A stretch of 64,000 bases of DNA from contig NZ_NPBF01000018.1 of NCBI RefSeq assembly GCF_002272135.1, positions 186,001-250,000 of the forward strand, read 5' to 3'. A program made the position numbers and the translations under genes. The number at the start of each line of letters is the position of its first letter. Positions within the stretch are counted from its first letter, which is position 1. The notes beneath the pieces were generated by a model. It had not been told where the DNA came from. It saw only the letters and a list, made by a program, of their open reading frames with translations, and made no database searches. Source of the DNA: Virgibacillus sp. 7505 (GTDB taxonomy: Bacteria; Bacillota; Bacilli; Bacillales; Amphibacillaceae). Below are positions 52,485-61,305 of the stretch, piece by piece.

Positions 52485-53214
52485 TTATTTATTATTTGAT
52501 ACCAAAGCTTTATAAATAGCTTTCACTACATAGTAAAGCGAGTAAGTCCGATGGTTATATCGCCATTCTTTACAAGATTGAGCACTTAAAGGATTTTCTT
52601 TGTTTTGCAGGAAAAAGAGGCAGCGAACGAGACATCGTCCAGTTTTACATTTCTATCAAGCTTGCAATTAGATACTTAATAGTAAGGCAGTTGTACCTTA
52701 ATAAATGCGGAGTAATTTCTGTTGGCCCTTCACTGCTTTATTTGAAGCACAAAAACCAACTTATTTTTTCTTTTATTATCATAAATTACCTTTATAAAGA
52801 ATATTGGTTCTTATAAATAAGAATTGGGCTAATATTTAGCTGAGTGCTTCAATGAAGTAGGAAGGATTAAATATAATTAATATTCCGAAAACTATGAGGG
52901 GGAATCGACAGTATGCTATATTCTAAAACTAAGTGGTAGTATTTCCTGTTATTATGACCTCCATATCTATTTTTTCCCCAAGTTTAACATACTCCATCAT
53001 AAGATGGTTCAATATTAGAATTTCTTTTAAATTCAGGAAAACTTGACTATTACCTTTTATATAGGACTGAAGGTTTACATACATAAATACTCCCGTTTAC
53101 GTTTGTTAATTAGTGTTTTGAACATGCAGAGTTTATGTGAAGAGATCAATCATAACTGACTACTTGCGCTTTTAATAGTTAGTGTACCTCTTTGTTTACA
53201 TAAGGTCGCAGGAA
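52485..53214. other. Long AT-rich region without a convincing gene
   Basis: About 730 bases. The nagZ promoter is probably at its left end: on the minus strand TTTACT, 17 bases, TATAAA near 52510-52540. It also holds an inverted repeat at 52808-52823 (TTCTTAT, two bases, ATAAGAA). A ribosome-site-like GAGGGGG at 52896-52902 leads only to an eight-codon frame at 52913. Nothing else could be supported. Confidence 0.5.
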
Positions 53215-53249
53215 AGAAGAGTCATGGTTTTGTATACACGACTCTTCTA
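53215..53249 (-). terminator. Terminator-like hairpin after the ABC-F gene
   Basis: AGAAGAGTC pairs with GACTCTTCT around a 16-base loop. The T-run is better on the plus strand, so its direction is uncertain. Confidence 0.6.
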
Positions 53250-53257
53250 TTTTTCAT

Positions 53258-54892
53258 CTAATTCTTCAGTTGTCTAATTCTTTTTGTCAGTTGATTAAAA
53301 CGCTCATCCAAATCCTTGTACGCTGTATCTCCAGGTGCCAGCAAACTCAGCTTCCCTAATACTTCCTGCTGTTCATTTTCAAGCTGCATCAGAAGAATAT
53401 CATCTTCTGTTTCTGATTTAGCTGCTGTTGTACCGAGATTCTTGCTTATCTTTCCTCCCTGTATGATTAACTGTGTATCTGTCACTTTCTCTCTGAAATA
53501 GCGGTCATGGGAGATAACGAGAAGTGTCCCGCTGTAAGCTGTGAGGGTTTGTTCCAATTGTTCCCTGGATGGAAGATCCATATGGTTTGTTGGTTCATCT
53601 AGCAAAAGTACATCCTTATCTGCCAGGATATGCTGCATAAGCTTCAATTTCACACGCTCTCCCATACTCATTCCTTCTATCGGAAGCGTCCAGCTTTCTT
53701 TATCGAACCCAAGATTCAGAAGCAGCGTTTGTACCTTTCCCCTTTCAGCATATGTTTCCTTGTGAAAGATCTCCCCAGGTGTCTTATTAAGGGGCAGATC
53801 ATAGACATCCTGTGAGAGATAGCCGATCTTAGCTGTTGGCGAAATCCATATTTCTCCTGCATACGGTTCATTATCGGTTATCATCCGGAAAAAAGTTGTT
53901 TTTCCACAGCCGTTTGGTCCTTGCAAACCGATTTTTTCCCCATGCTTGATAGTGAAATTGGCATCTTGAAAAAGTATCTTATCATCATATTGCTTCGTTA
54001 CATTTATACATTCCAGAAATCGTTTCCCCCTTTTACGGGCTGTGCTTAGTTCGAAGGATACGCCATGATCAGGTACAGCTGCTTCGATCTTCTCTTTTTC
54101 CAATTCCTTTTCCAGTCGCTTTTGCTTTGATTTCACAGCCTTATCCATTCGTTTTGCTTTTTTACGATAATATTCCTTGGCGCCTTCTTGTTTGGTAGAT
54201 TGTGCATGTGCTTTTGTACTCCAATTTTGCAGGGAAGCAATTTGACTCTCTACTTGCTGGATGCGTTTCTGCTGCTTTTCATAGGCATGCTGCTGTGCCG
54301 CTTTTTCTTTTTTTCTATGATCTGTATAAGCAGTATAATTTCCTGCAAAAGTATGAAGCCTCTGCCCTTCTATAGACCATATCTTTGTAGCCACTTGATC
54401 TAGTAAATAGCGATCATGAGAAACAATCAGAATTGTTTTGTTGGTTTTTTTGATTTCTGCCACAAGCAAGTTCACACTGTCTTCATCTAAATGATTAGTT
54501 GGTTCATCAAGGAGCAATACGTCTGCCCTGCTGGAAAGGCCGTTCGCAAGTCTTGCTTTCAGCTTCTCTCCTCCACTCATATTATGGTAAGAAGTGGATG
54601 GAACTCGCCATTTGCCTAGCAGTACAGCTGCTTCAGACTGAACTGATTCAGAAGAATAATTTTCTCTTTCCTGTTCCACTAATTCTATCCCTATCGAATC
54701 CGCCTTCCATATTGAACCTTCTATCACAGGCTTACTGCCTGCCATAAGCTGCAATAATGTACTTTTACCTGCGCCATTCCTTCCGGTTATACCAATCACA
54801 TCACCTTGGTGTACTGTAGCATTTGCTTGCTGTACGATAAGACGTTCACCATACTTGTAGGTCATTTGCTGTACTTTGATTAATTCTTTCAT
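53258..54892 (-). CDS. vmlR: ABC-F ribosome protection protein, VmlR type
   Basis: A 544-residue ABC-F ATPase expected to displace antibiotics (lincosamides, streptogramin A, pleuromutilins) from the ribosome. Two ATPase domains are complete: Walker A GITGRNGAGKST and GPNGCGKTT, signatures MSGGEKLKARLA and MSMGERVKLKLM, Walker B LLLDEPTNHLDE and LLLDEPTNHMD. The interdomain linker has SLQNWSTKAHAQSTKQEGAKEYYRKKAKR, closely like VmlR, and the C-terminal extension aligns too (QQEVLGKLS; LTKRIRQL). The ATG at 54892 follows AAGGAGCG. The same frame is open upstream to an ATG at 54976 within an attenuator leader. No membrane domain exists, as for all ABC-F proteins. Confidence 0.9.
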   Translation of the reverse strand: MKELIKVQQMTYKYGERLIVQQANATVHQGDVIGITGRNGAGKSTLLQLMAGSKPVIEGSIWKADSIGIELVEQERENYSSESVQSEAAVLLGKWRVPSTSYHNMSGGEKLKARLANGLSSRADVLLLDEPTNHLDEDSVNLLVAEIKKTNKTILIVSHDRYLLDQVATKIWSIEGQRLHTFAGNYTAYTDHRKKEKAAQQHAYEKQQKRIQQVESQIASLQNWSTKAHAQSTKQEGAKEYYRKKAKRMDKAVKSKQKRLEKELEKEKIEAAVPDHGVSFELSTARKRGKRFLECINVTKQYDDKILFQDANFTIKHGEKIGLQGPNGCGKTTFFRMITDNEPYAGEIWISPTAKIGYLSQDVYDLPLNKTPGEIFHKETYAERGKVQTLLLNLGFDKESWTLPIEGMSMGERVKLKLMQHILADKDVLLLDEPTNHMDLPSREQLEQTLTAYSGTLLVISHDRYFREKVTDTQLIIQGGKISKNLGTTAAKSETEDDILLMQLENEQQEVLGKLSLLAPGDTAYKDLDERFNQLTKRIRQLKN

Positions 54893-54922
54893 AAGTAATC
54901 GCTCCTTGACATAGGAGGACAG

Positions 54923-54955
54923 AAAAAAATCCTCCCAAAATAAATTGGAAGGATT
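54923..54955 (-). terminator. Leader terminator (attenuator) of vmlR
   Basis: On the minus strand AATCCTTCC, a ten-base loop, GGGAGGATT and then a run of T. It lies 31 bases before the vmlR start and so would stop transcription ahead of the gene. Its 5' arm can instead pair with the RNA 5' end (55025-55032). Confidence 0.8.
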
Positions 54956-55024
54956 AGCCGTACCAGAAATACACATACGTCCTTGGAGAGGTATACGTTT
55001 CCGTTCAGTTTGAAAATGGGCAGA

Positions 55025-55062
55025 CTAATCCTATTTTATACGCGTTGAAAATGACTTTTCAA
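55025..55062 (-). promoter_or_regulatory. Promoter and antiterminator arm of the vmlR leader
   Basis: On the minus strand TTGAAA (55057-55062), 16 bases, TATAAA (55035-55040). The transcript begins close to AGGATTAG (55025-55032), which is exactly complementary to CTAATCCT at 54950-54957, the loop side and 5' arm of the attenuator hairpin. Pairing of the two would prevent the terminator from forming. Confidence 0.65.
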
Positions 55063-55159
55063 TTCGTTAAAAACAAGATTAATCAATCATCGGCCACCCA
55101 TCATCCTCTCGTGTTTGTTGGTTACAGTATATCAAAAGTGAAATGGAAGTCAATTACAA

Positions 55160-56578
55160 TTAGATTAATTGCTCTTTTCGTTCTGTTCCCGGGGCTAATA
55201 CAGTCTCATCTAGACCAGCTTGATAAGGCTTGTCGACAGTGGCTTCTGCGAATTCTGCTTTCGCCTGCTCAACGAGTGCCGGTTCCGTCAGAAGATCATA
55301 TGCGGTCAAAGCCATGATTCTTGCAGCATAATGCATGCCCTTCAGGCCGATGCTCGTTCCGAATACTGCCGTAGCTTGCCAAGCGTGTACTTGGGTGCCA
55401 ATCGGCCCGCAAGTCGTATTGATACTGGCAAGTGGTGTGATCCAGCTTACATCGGCGACATCTGTCGATCCGGGCATCGTCGTATCTTTCATCGTCATGT
55501 TATAAAAATTCTTGGTCGGCAGTATGTCATTAGAATCAAGGCCTAACTGACGACGGGATTCCTCAATGAGTTTCGGATCCATTGACTTACGCAGAATAGC
55601 AGCATAAGCAACTTCATCCGAAGTGAAGCTTTCCATCGGGTAATCCTCCATATTGCGATAATTCAGCGTATCCAATGTATCATTTGTCAGCATATGATAA
55701 CAATTCGCTAAAAGTTCGTGCGAAGTTGAGGTGCCAGTTATCAATGCTGCTCCTTTTGCTATATCATGCATTCGCATCAGCATATCTTCTACCTGATCCC
55801 GGTTCTCACCTCGAAGGTAATACCATACTTCGGCTTCATCCGGAACGATATTCGGCGCTTGGCCTCCGTTGGTGATAGCATAATGGATACGGGTGCCATC
55901 CACTAGATGCTCACGCAGGTAATTGGCACCGATATTCATGATTTCCACGGCATCAAGCGCACTTCGTCCGGCATGCGGTGCGCCTGCTGCGTGCGCCGGT
56001 ATACCATGGAAACGGAACTTGATTGAGATCATTGCTTGGGTACTATAATTCTGGACGACGTTGCTCGTTCCTGGATGCCAGGTAAGACAGCAATCCAAGT
56101 CGTCGAATACACCTTCTCTTGCCATGAATGTCTTGCCAGAGAGCACCTCTTCTGCTGGACAGCCATAATAGCGGATTGTACCGTTCACCTTTCCTTCATC
56201 GATAAGCTGCTTCAGCCCAAGCACGGCCTCTACACCAGCTGTTCCGAGCAAATGATGGCCGCATGCGTGACCTGGTCCGTTTTCACTGACAGGATCCTTA
56301 TATGGCTTGCTTGATTGGGACAGACCTGGCAAAGCGTCAAATTCACCTAATATGCCGATGATAGGATGGCCGCTCCCGTATTCCGCATAAAAAGCAGTTT
56401 GCAAACCGCCGATGTTATCTGTAATGAGGAAACCTGCATCAGCCAGCACACCCTTCTGCGCTGCACTCGCATAAGTCTCTTCATAAGCGATTTGAGGATG
56501 CTGCCATATATCAAGTGCTAAACTTCCTGTGACGTGCTCTAACTCCTCCAGATTACGAACCAGCTCTTTTTTACTCAT
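55160..56578 (-). CDS. M20 amidohydrolase, AbgB-like
   Basis: A 472-residue zinc hydrolase of the M20D family (p-aminobenzoyl-glutamate hydrolase subunit B type). Metal ligands and catalytic Glu are seen in GILGEFDALPGLSQ, GPGHACGHHLLGTAG and YGCPAEEVLSGKTF; the dimerisation lid includes GIPAHAAGAPHAGRSALDAVE. It probably hydrolyses an amide-linked amino acid conjugate. AAAGGAGAG precedes the ATG at 56578, which overlaps the stop of the upstream membrane-protein gene, so the peptidase and the two transporter-like proteins form one operon. Confidence 0.87.
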   Translation of the reverse strand: MSKKELVRNLEELEHVTGSLALDIWQHPQIAYEETYASAAQKGVLADAGFLITDNIGGLQTAFYAEYGSGHPIIGILGEFDALPGLSQSSKPYKDPVSENGPGHACGHHLLGTAGVEAVLGLKQLIDEGKVNGTIRYYGCPAEEVLSGKTFMAREGVFDDLDCCLTWHPGTSNVVQNYSTQAMISIKFRFHGIPAHAAGAPHAGRSALDAVEIMNIGANYLREHLVDGTRIHYAITNGGQAPNIVPDEAEVWYYLRGENRDQVEDMLMRMHDIAKGAALITGTSTSHELLANCYHMLTNDTLDTLNYRNMEDYPMESFTSDEVAYAAILRKSMDPKLIEESRRQLGLDSNDILPTKNFYNMTMKDTTMPGSTDVADVSWITPLASINTTCGPIGTQVHAWQATAVFGTSIGLKGMHYAARIMALTAYDLLTEPALVEQAKAEFAEATVDKPYQAGLDETVLAPGTERKEQLI

Positions 56579-57305
56579 GAACCATCTCTCCTTTATTGTT
56601 AGATTTAGGTGCTTGCTTGTTTTCCAAAAGTACACAGATAATGACTGTCAGGAACATACAGACTAGGCCTTTAAAGAAGATAGGGATTGGGAGCTGTGTC
56701 ATCAGGATCCCGAAAACGATGCCGATCACACCGAAAAGCGGTTTTCTCATAGCCAATTGAGCAATCATGCCTCCAAAGATAGCAGGAATGATATAGGCAA
56801 ATGCAGCCTGAACGGATTCGGGGATGACGGATAGGATATACGATCCTCCTAAAATGACGGGAATAAGCACGGCGATATTCATAAAGCTGGCTGCCGCTAT
56901 AGCAAGAGTTGCTGCTACTTCTCCTTTTCTCGTACCAGGTTCCGCGCCAATCACTTGCTGAGCTGCAGCCGCAGACGGCAGACACATGTTAGCGATGTTA
57001 CCTGTTAGGAAACTAAGGTACGTCCCAGAGACCCCGAGTGTTGCGTAGTAACTGACCGGCTCCACTACCCAGGCAAATCCAACTAAGGCGATATATGCGA
57101 GAAAGGCTGCGAATATGGCCTGCCATCCAGGATGATAGCCCTCGACAAAAGATAGGTAAAGCGGCAATGCCGCTGATAATACGATCACACAGCCAATTGT
57201 GAGTCTGCCCCAGAAATGGGCATTTACATGAAAAGCATCAAATGATTGCTGCTGTGTTTCCATCAGCTGTTCCTGTACTATGACCTGTTCTGCTGTTTTA
57301 GCCAT
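56571..57305 (-). CDS. Polytopic membrane protein, partner of DUF5058 protein
   Basis: A 244-residue membrane protein with about six spans. It contains a polar signature between helices, SYYATLGVSGTYLSFLTGN, and SAAAAQQVIGAEPGTRKGEV; the first 30 residues are a polar Gln-rich tail. I do not recognise a transporter family by motif. It is encoded between a DUF5058-like membrane protein and an M20 hydrolase and overlaps the latter by eight bases, so a two-subunit uptake system for the hydrolase substrate is likely. GGGAGGGGAAGG precedes the ATG. Confidence 0.75.
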   Translation of the reverse strand: MAKTAEQVIVQEQLMETQQQSFDAFHVNAHFWGRLTIGCVIVLSAALPLYLSFVEGYHPGWQAIFAAFLAYIALVGFAWVVEPVSYYATLGVSGTYLSFLTGNIANMCLPSAAAAQQVIGAEPGTRKGEVAATLAIAAASFMNIAVLIPVILGGSYILSVIPESVQAAFAYIIPAIFGGMIAQLAMRKPLFGVIGIVFGILMTQLPIPIFFKGLVCMFLTVIICVLLENKQAPKSNNKGEMVHE

Positions 57306-57324
57306 TTTCCTTCCCCTCCCTTTC

Positions 57325-58029
57325 TTAACCTATAAAGTAGCCGACGGTCAGTCCGCCGATGATAGCAAAGCCTAATGCCCATTCTTTCAGCCAGTTCAGA
57401 TGAAACTTATTAGCTAGCAATAAGGTGCCGATTGTTATCAGAATGCTTGTCAGGATGATCAAGGTATGCCCGCTGCTCTTCACTACCTCATTTGCAGCGA
57501 AGTAACCGAACGCGCCCAACATGGCTGCGGTTGAGATAATAACCATCTTCTTGGTACCATTTTTACGTGCTGTTATCTTCTTTTGGAAAGAGCCTAACGA
57601 CTTCGTAAAGAAAAACGTGACGATTAACCACCCTGTACCGCCAATGCACAATGTCCAAGCGATGGTTGTGAACGCCTCAGGACCGAAGTTTGCCGATCCA
57701 AGCTCTGTGCCATAAGCTGTCGAAGCCATTTGGGCACCGAGTGATTCGGTAGCGGAGGATCCGATAATTGCACTGCGCATCATCGTAAGCGGATTCCCGA
57801 TCAACGTCATCAGTGAAACGGCAATGATAATATTGCCTAAAGCAGGACCAATTGCTGCAATAGCACCTGTCTTCATCGCACTCCGGGCCTCTCGATCTGT
57901 CATACCAACACTGGCTTTCACCTGAAGCGCAGATCGCATGAATACGACTCCTTGAAAAATAACGATAGATACGACTAGCAGACAGAACACCCACAGAATA
58001 CCGCTGTTCATGATCTCAGATATCTGCAA
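57325..58029 (-). CDS. DUF5058-like membrane protein
   Basis: A 234-residue membrane protein with about six spans and the DUF5058-like start ISEIMNSGILWVFCLLVVS with IFQGVVFMRSAL. A Gly/Pro-rich loop, GAIAAIGPALGNIIIAVSLM, resembles a re-entrant transporter segment, and IGNPLTMMRSAIIGSSATES follows. First gene of the three-gene operon. TTG at 58029 follows GGAGGCG. Substrate unknown. Confidence 0.75.
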   Translation of the reverse strand: MQISEIMNSGILWVFCLLVVSIVIFQGVVFMRSALQVKASVGMTDREARSAMKTGAIAAIGPALGNIIIAVSLMTLIGNPLTMMRSAIIGSSATESLGAQMASTAYGTELGSANFGPEAFTTIAWTLCIGGTGWLIVTFFFTKSLGSFQKKITARKNGTKKMVIISTAAMLGAFGYFAANEVVKSSGHTLIILTSILITIGTLLLANKFHLNWLKEWALGFAIIGGLTVGYFIG

Positions 58030-58039
58030 TTTTTCGCCT

Positions 58040-58392
58040 CCTTAAATATAATTAATAATTCTGATTATTATGATAATTGCGTGGCCCTTTCCTGTCAAAA
58101 CCTTTATGAAAAACAGGCCTATCTGAGTAAGGATACAGAAGAATCAATACGGAATCATACCTACCACTTGTCAGTTTCTTTATCAAGAGACATCCGATAA
58201 GTAACAAGCTCCGCTGGTCAGTTCGGCTAACATCTTTTGGTGCTGGCTCTCATGCGTTAAAAGCAATAAAAAAGAGCTTATCTGAACCTAGCCCGGAATT
58301 GGCCTAGATTGTGTAGCCCTAAATTAAACATTAGATCGATTAATAGTACTTACCTTTATATAGCTTACTTAATTGGATCTGTACTCCTCTAT
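58040..58392. other. Divergent intergenic region
   Basis: About 350 bases between two divergent operons. Near the left end is an AT-rich palindrome, AATAATTCTGATTATT at 58051-58066, placed like an operator for the minus-strand operon. No gene with a ribosome site was found in the remainder. Confidence 0.45.
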
Positions 58393-58420
58393 TCATAAAT
58401 AGCATCTTACTCACATACAT
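58393..58420 (+). promoter_or_regulatory. Sigma-E promoter of the SpoVB-like gene
   Basis: TCATAAA, 14 bases, CATACAT fits the sigma-E pattern KMATATT-N14-CATACA, with mismatches only at the end of the -35. It lies 31 bases before the start; B. subtilis spoVB is a sigma-E gene. Confidence 0.65.
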
Positions 58421-58450
58421 CTAAACTATGGACAAGTTGAGGTGACAAAT

Positions 58451-59977
58451 GTGGGTAAACAATCATTATTGAAAGGTACGATCATCCTTGCGGTTGCTGC
58501 TTGCTACAGTAAGCTGATCGGATTCATAAACGGAATCGTTTTGTCACGGCTTCTGGGACCAGAAGGAATCGGACTCGCGATGATGGCTATGCCGATAACC
58601 GGTCTGCTGATTGCAATTACAGGCTTCGGACTGGAAGTAGCGGTTGCCAACCTGGTGGCAGAGAATAATGCGACGAATAATCGGACAAGACTGCGGCATG
58701 TCCTTTCCCTTTCCTTTCTGATAACGGGGACATTGGGAGTTATCACATCCTTGCTGCTGCTTGGACTGGTCCACTATGTTCCAGGACTTTTATTTGCAGA
58801 TGAACGTGCCATATACACATTCACAGCTATCATCCCAATTATACCGATTGTCGCGATTTCTTCTATCTTGAAAGGCTATTTTCATGGTAAACAGTATATG
58901 TCACCTGGAGCGTTTGCATCTATCCTGGAGCAGAGTGTGCAGCTTGTAGTTACGTATATGCTCGTTCAATACTTGCTCCCTTACGGTTTAGGTGTTGCTG
59001 CTGCAGGTGCTGTGATCAGCATGGTCATTGGCGAAGCAATCTCTTTAGGAGTATTGATCGTAGCGTTCAACAGGCAAAAGGAATTCAAATGGCGTTTCTT
59101 TCATATTATCCGGGATCTCGTCCGTGACGGTAAACAGCATTCAAGAGACTTGATTCGTGTCGCATTGCCCAACACCGGCAGTCATTTGGTCAATAGCTTT
59201 GCCGGAGTTCTATTACCAATAATTATTACCCATAGCTTTCTGACAGCCGGGCTTACAGCAGAAACAGCTACCGAAACGTATGGTCTCTTAATGGGCTATG
59301 TCATGCCGCTAGTATTCGTACCGACGTTTATCACCCATTCCTTATCGACCAATCTGCTCCCTTCTATCAGCGACTTATATGCACGTCGTCAATTTCAACA
59401 GATGTACAGCAACATCAACCAAGTGATAAACGTTACAATGATGATTTGCATTCCGTGGGCGCTGTTTCTTTACTTTTTCGCGACCGAATTGACAGGTTTG
59501 TTTTATCACTCTGAAGAAGCTGGACTGCTTATTCAGAAGATGATCTTCTGTTTCATGCTCAGTTATTTGCAGATTCCGCTGCAGGCAGTTCTTATTGGTA
59601 TAGGGAAAAGCAGTGTCGTGCTTTACAATAATTTAATTGCGGCGCTTGCCAGCTTGCTGATGATCTACTTCGTTGCTTCTCAGCCAAGCATGGGTGTGAA
59701 TGGAGTCATACTCGGGCTTAACTTAGGAGAGGTGCTCGGGACAATACTCCACTTTGCGAGTCTTTACCAGGCTGTGCGCTTTCCATTTAGTTTTGCCAGG
59801 TTTTATAAGCTGCTTATTGCCATCGTTTGTATGGCATCATGTGCGATCTTCCTTTATATGACACTGGACACGTATATCTCTAATGGTTACGTACTGCTCA
59901 GCAGTGTATTACTTGTCTCTGCCACTTTTTATTTGCTCCTACTTCACCGATTCAGACTGTTCAAACAAGAACTGTAA
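58451..59977 (+). CDS. spoVB: SpoVB-like lipid flippase (MOP superfamily)
   Basis: A 508-residue membrane protein of the MurJ/SpoVB group with 14 predicted spans. It tracks B. subtilis SpoVB: GKQSLLKGTIILAVAACYSKLIGFINGIVLSRLLG, PIIPIVAISSILKGYFHGKQ, ALPNTGSHLVNSF, FITHSLSTNLLPSISDLY and LQIPLQAVLIGIGK. It probably flips a lipid-linked precursor for the spore cortex. GTG at 58451 is chosen because GAGGTGA lies six bases ahead; the GTG at 58442 is part of that site. A sigma-E promoter upstream supports a sporulation role. A paralogue such as YkvU or YabM cannot be excluded. Confidence 0.82.
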   Translation: MGKQSLLKGTIILAVAACYSKLIGFINGIVLSRLLGPEGIGLAMMAMPITGLLIAITGFGLEVAVANLVAENNATNNRTRLRHVLSLSFLITGTLGVITSLLLLGLVHYVPGLLFADERAIYTFTAIIPIIPIVAISSILKGYFHGKQYMSPGAFASILEQSVQLVVTYMLVQYLLPYGLGVAAAGAVISMVIGEAISLGVLIVAFNRQKEFKWRFFHIIRDLVRDGKQHSRDLIRVALPNTGSHLVNSFAGVLLPIIITHSFLTAGLTAETATETYGLLMGYVMPLVFVPTFITHSLSTNLLPSISDLYARRQFQQMYSNINQVINVTMMICIPWALFLYFFATELTGLFYHSEEAGLLIQKMIFCFMLSYLQIPLQAVLIGIGKSSVVLYNNLIAALASLLMIYFVASQPSMGVNGVILGLNLGEVLGTILHFASLYQAVRFPFSFARFYKLLIAIVCMASCAIFLYMTLDTYISNGYVLLSSVLLVSATFYLLLLHRFRLFKQEL

Positions 59978-60043
59978 TAGAATCATGCTTGAAGCCGATA
60001 ATTCCGCTGGGTTATACTTATACTAGTAATTGAGGTGAAGACA

Positions 60044-61264
60044 TTGTATAAACTATTGACACATAATGACCTGGACGGTGTCGGCTGCGGTATTTTAGCC
60101 ACACTTGCTTTTGGTGAGGATGTTGAAATCCGCTATAATTCCATCAGCAGTCTGAACGAAGAAGTAAAGAGATTCCTGGCTGATGAAACACAGCATGAGA
60201 AAGAACTATGGGTGACGGATTTGGCTGTGAATGAAGAAAATGAAGCTGCTATCAGCGATTTCATCCAATCAGGCGGAAAAGCCCGACTTGTGGACCATCA
60301 CAAAACAAGTGAGCACTTGAATGCCCACGATTGGGCATGGATTGCGACAAAGGAAGAAGATGGAACACTTACGTCAGCGACAAGTATGCTGTATGACGTT
60401 CTTGTTAAAGAAGGATATCTGGAAAAAACAAAGGCAGTAAGCGAATTTGTCGAGCTTGTCCGCCAGTATGATACATGGGAATGGGAGAAACGGAATAATG
60501 AAGCTGCCAAGCAGCTGAATGCACTGCTCTTCCTGCAAAGTATAGAAGAATTTGCTGATGAGATGATTCAACGGCTGCAGCATAATGATACATTCGTCTT
60601 CAGCGACTTGGAGGAGAAGCTGCTTCAAGTACAAGATGCACAAACAGCTCGTTATATTCGTAAGAAAAGAAAACAAGTTGTACCTGTTAAGATAGATACA
60701 TATTTGGCTGGGGTCGTTCATGCCGAATCTTATCTCTCCGAATTGGGTAACGACTTAGGTAAAACGTTCCCGCATCTTGATTTGATCGTTATGATCATGA
60801 TGGGGACAAAACGACTGAGTCTGAGGACTATCCATGATGATGTAGATGTATCGGCTATTGCGGGTAATTACGGTGGAGGCGGCCACCAGAAAGCTTCCGG
60901 AGCTTCATTGACTGATGAAGCATTTGAATTGTTCGTAAAGAATGCCTTCGACCTGCAGACATTGCGACCAGATGCCACAGAGAATAGATTCAACGTACCT
61001 GAGAACGATCTTGGGACGCTGTATGTCAATGAGCAGAATGACAAGTTCCTCATTGTGCAGCAAAACCGTAAATATTATATTATGAAAAATCAGCAGCCTG
61101 CTGAAATCGGTTTCGATTCCTTCGAGGAAGCTGAAAAGCATCTGAAACGGGAAGAACTCGCTTTCCTCGTTACAGATCATCGCTATGTAAGATACCTGAG
61201 TGAGCGTGTGAAGAAACAGGATTTGATTGTGGACCAACCGGTTCAAAGAAATCAAGAAAGCTGA
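60044..61264 (+). CDS. nrnB: Oligoribonuclease NrnB (DHH-DHHA1 phosphoesterase)
   Basis: A 406-residue DHH-family phosphodiesterase matching B. subtilis NrnB (YngD), which degrades short RNA oligomers. Motifs are LTHNDLDGVGCG at the start, VTDLAVNEENEAAI, the DHH motif LVDHHKTSEHL, YDTWEWEKRNNEAAKQLN, and the DHHA1 substrate loop GGGGHQKASGASL. TTG at 60044 gives the conserved MYKL start and lies five bases after GAGGTGA; a GTG nine bases earlier overlaps the ribosome site. Confidence 0.9.
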   Translation: MYKLLTHNDLDGVGCGILATLAFGEDVEIRYNSISSLNEEVKRFLADETQHEKELWVTDLAVNEENEAAISDFIQSGGKARLVDHHKTSEHLNAHDWAWIATKEEDGTLTSATSMLYDVLVKEGYLEKTKAVSEFVELVRQYDTWEWEKRNNEAAKQLNALLFLQSIEEFADEMIQRLQHNDTFVFSDLEEKLLQVQDAQTARYIRKKRKQVVPVKIDTYLAGVVHAESYLSELGNDLGKTFPHLDLIVMIMMGTKRLSLRTIHDDVDVSAIAGNYGGGGHQKASGASLTDEAFELFVKNAFDLQTLRPDATENRFNVPENDLGTLYVNEQNDKFLIVQQNRKYYIMKNQQPAEIGFDSFEEAEKHLKREELAFLVTDHRYVRYLSERVKKQDLIVDQPVQRNQES

Positions 61265-61305
61265 AAAAAGGCGAAAAACACCGAAGTGTTTTTCGCCTTT
61301 TCTTT
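61263..61305 (+). terminator. Terminator of nrnB
   Basis: AAAAGGCGAAAAACACC, loop GAAG, GTGTTTTTCGCCTTTT. The stem has A- and T-runs on both sides, so it can also serve the small convergent gene. Confidence 0.92.

Noticed and set aside
52913-52939. Short frame after GAGGGGG in the long gap upstream of nagZ
   Set aside because: Only eight codons, no gene or terminator following; kept only as a remark in the gap entry.
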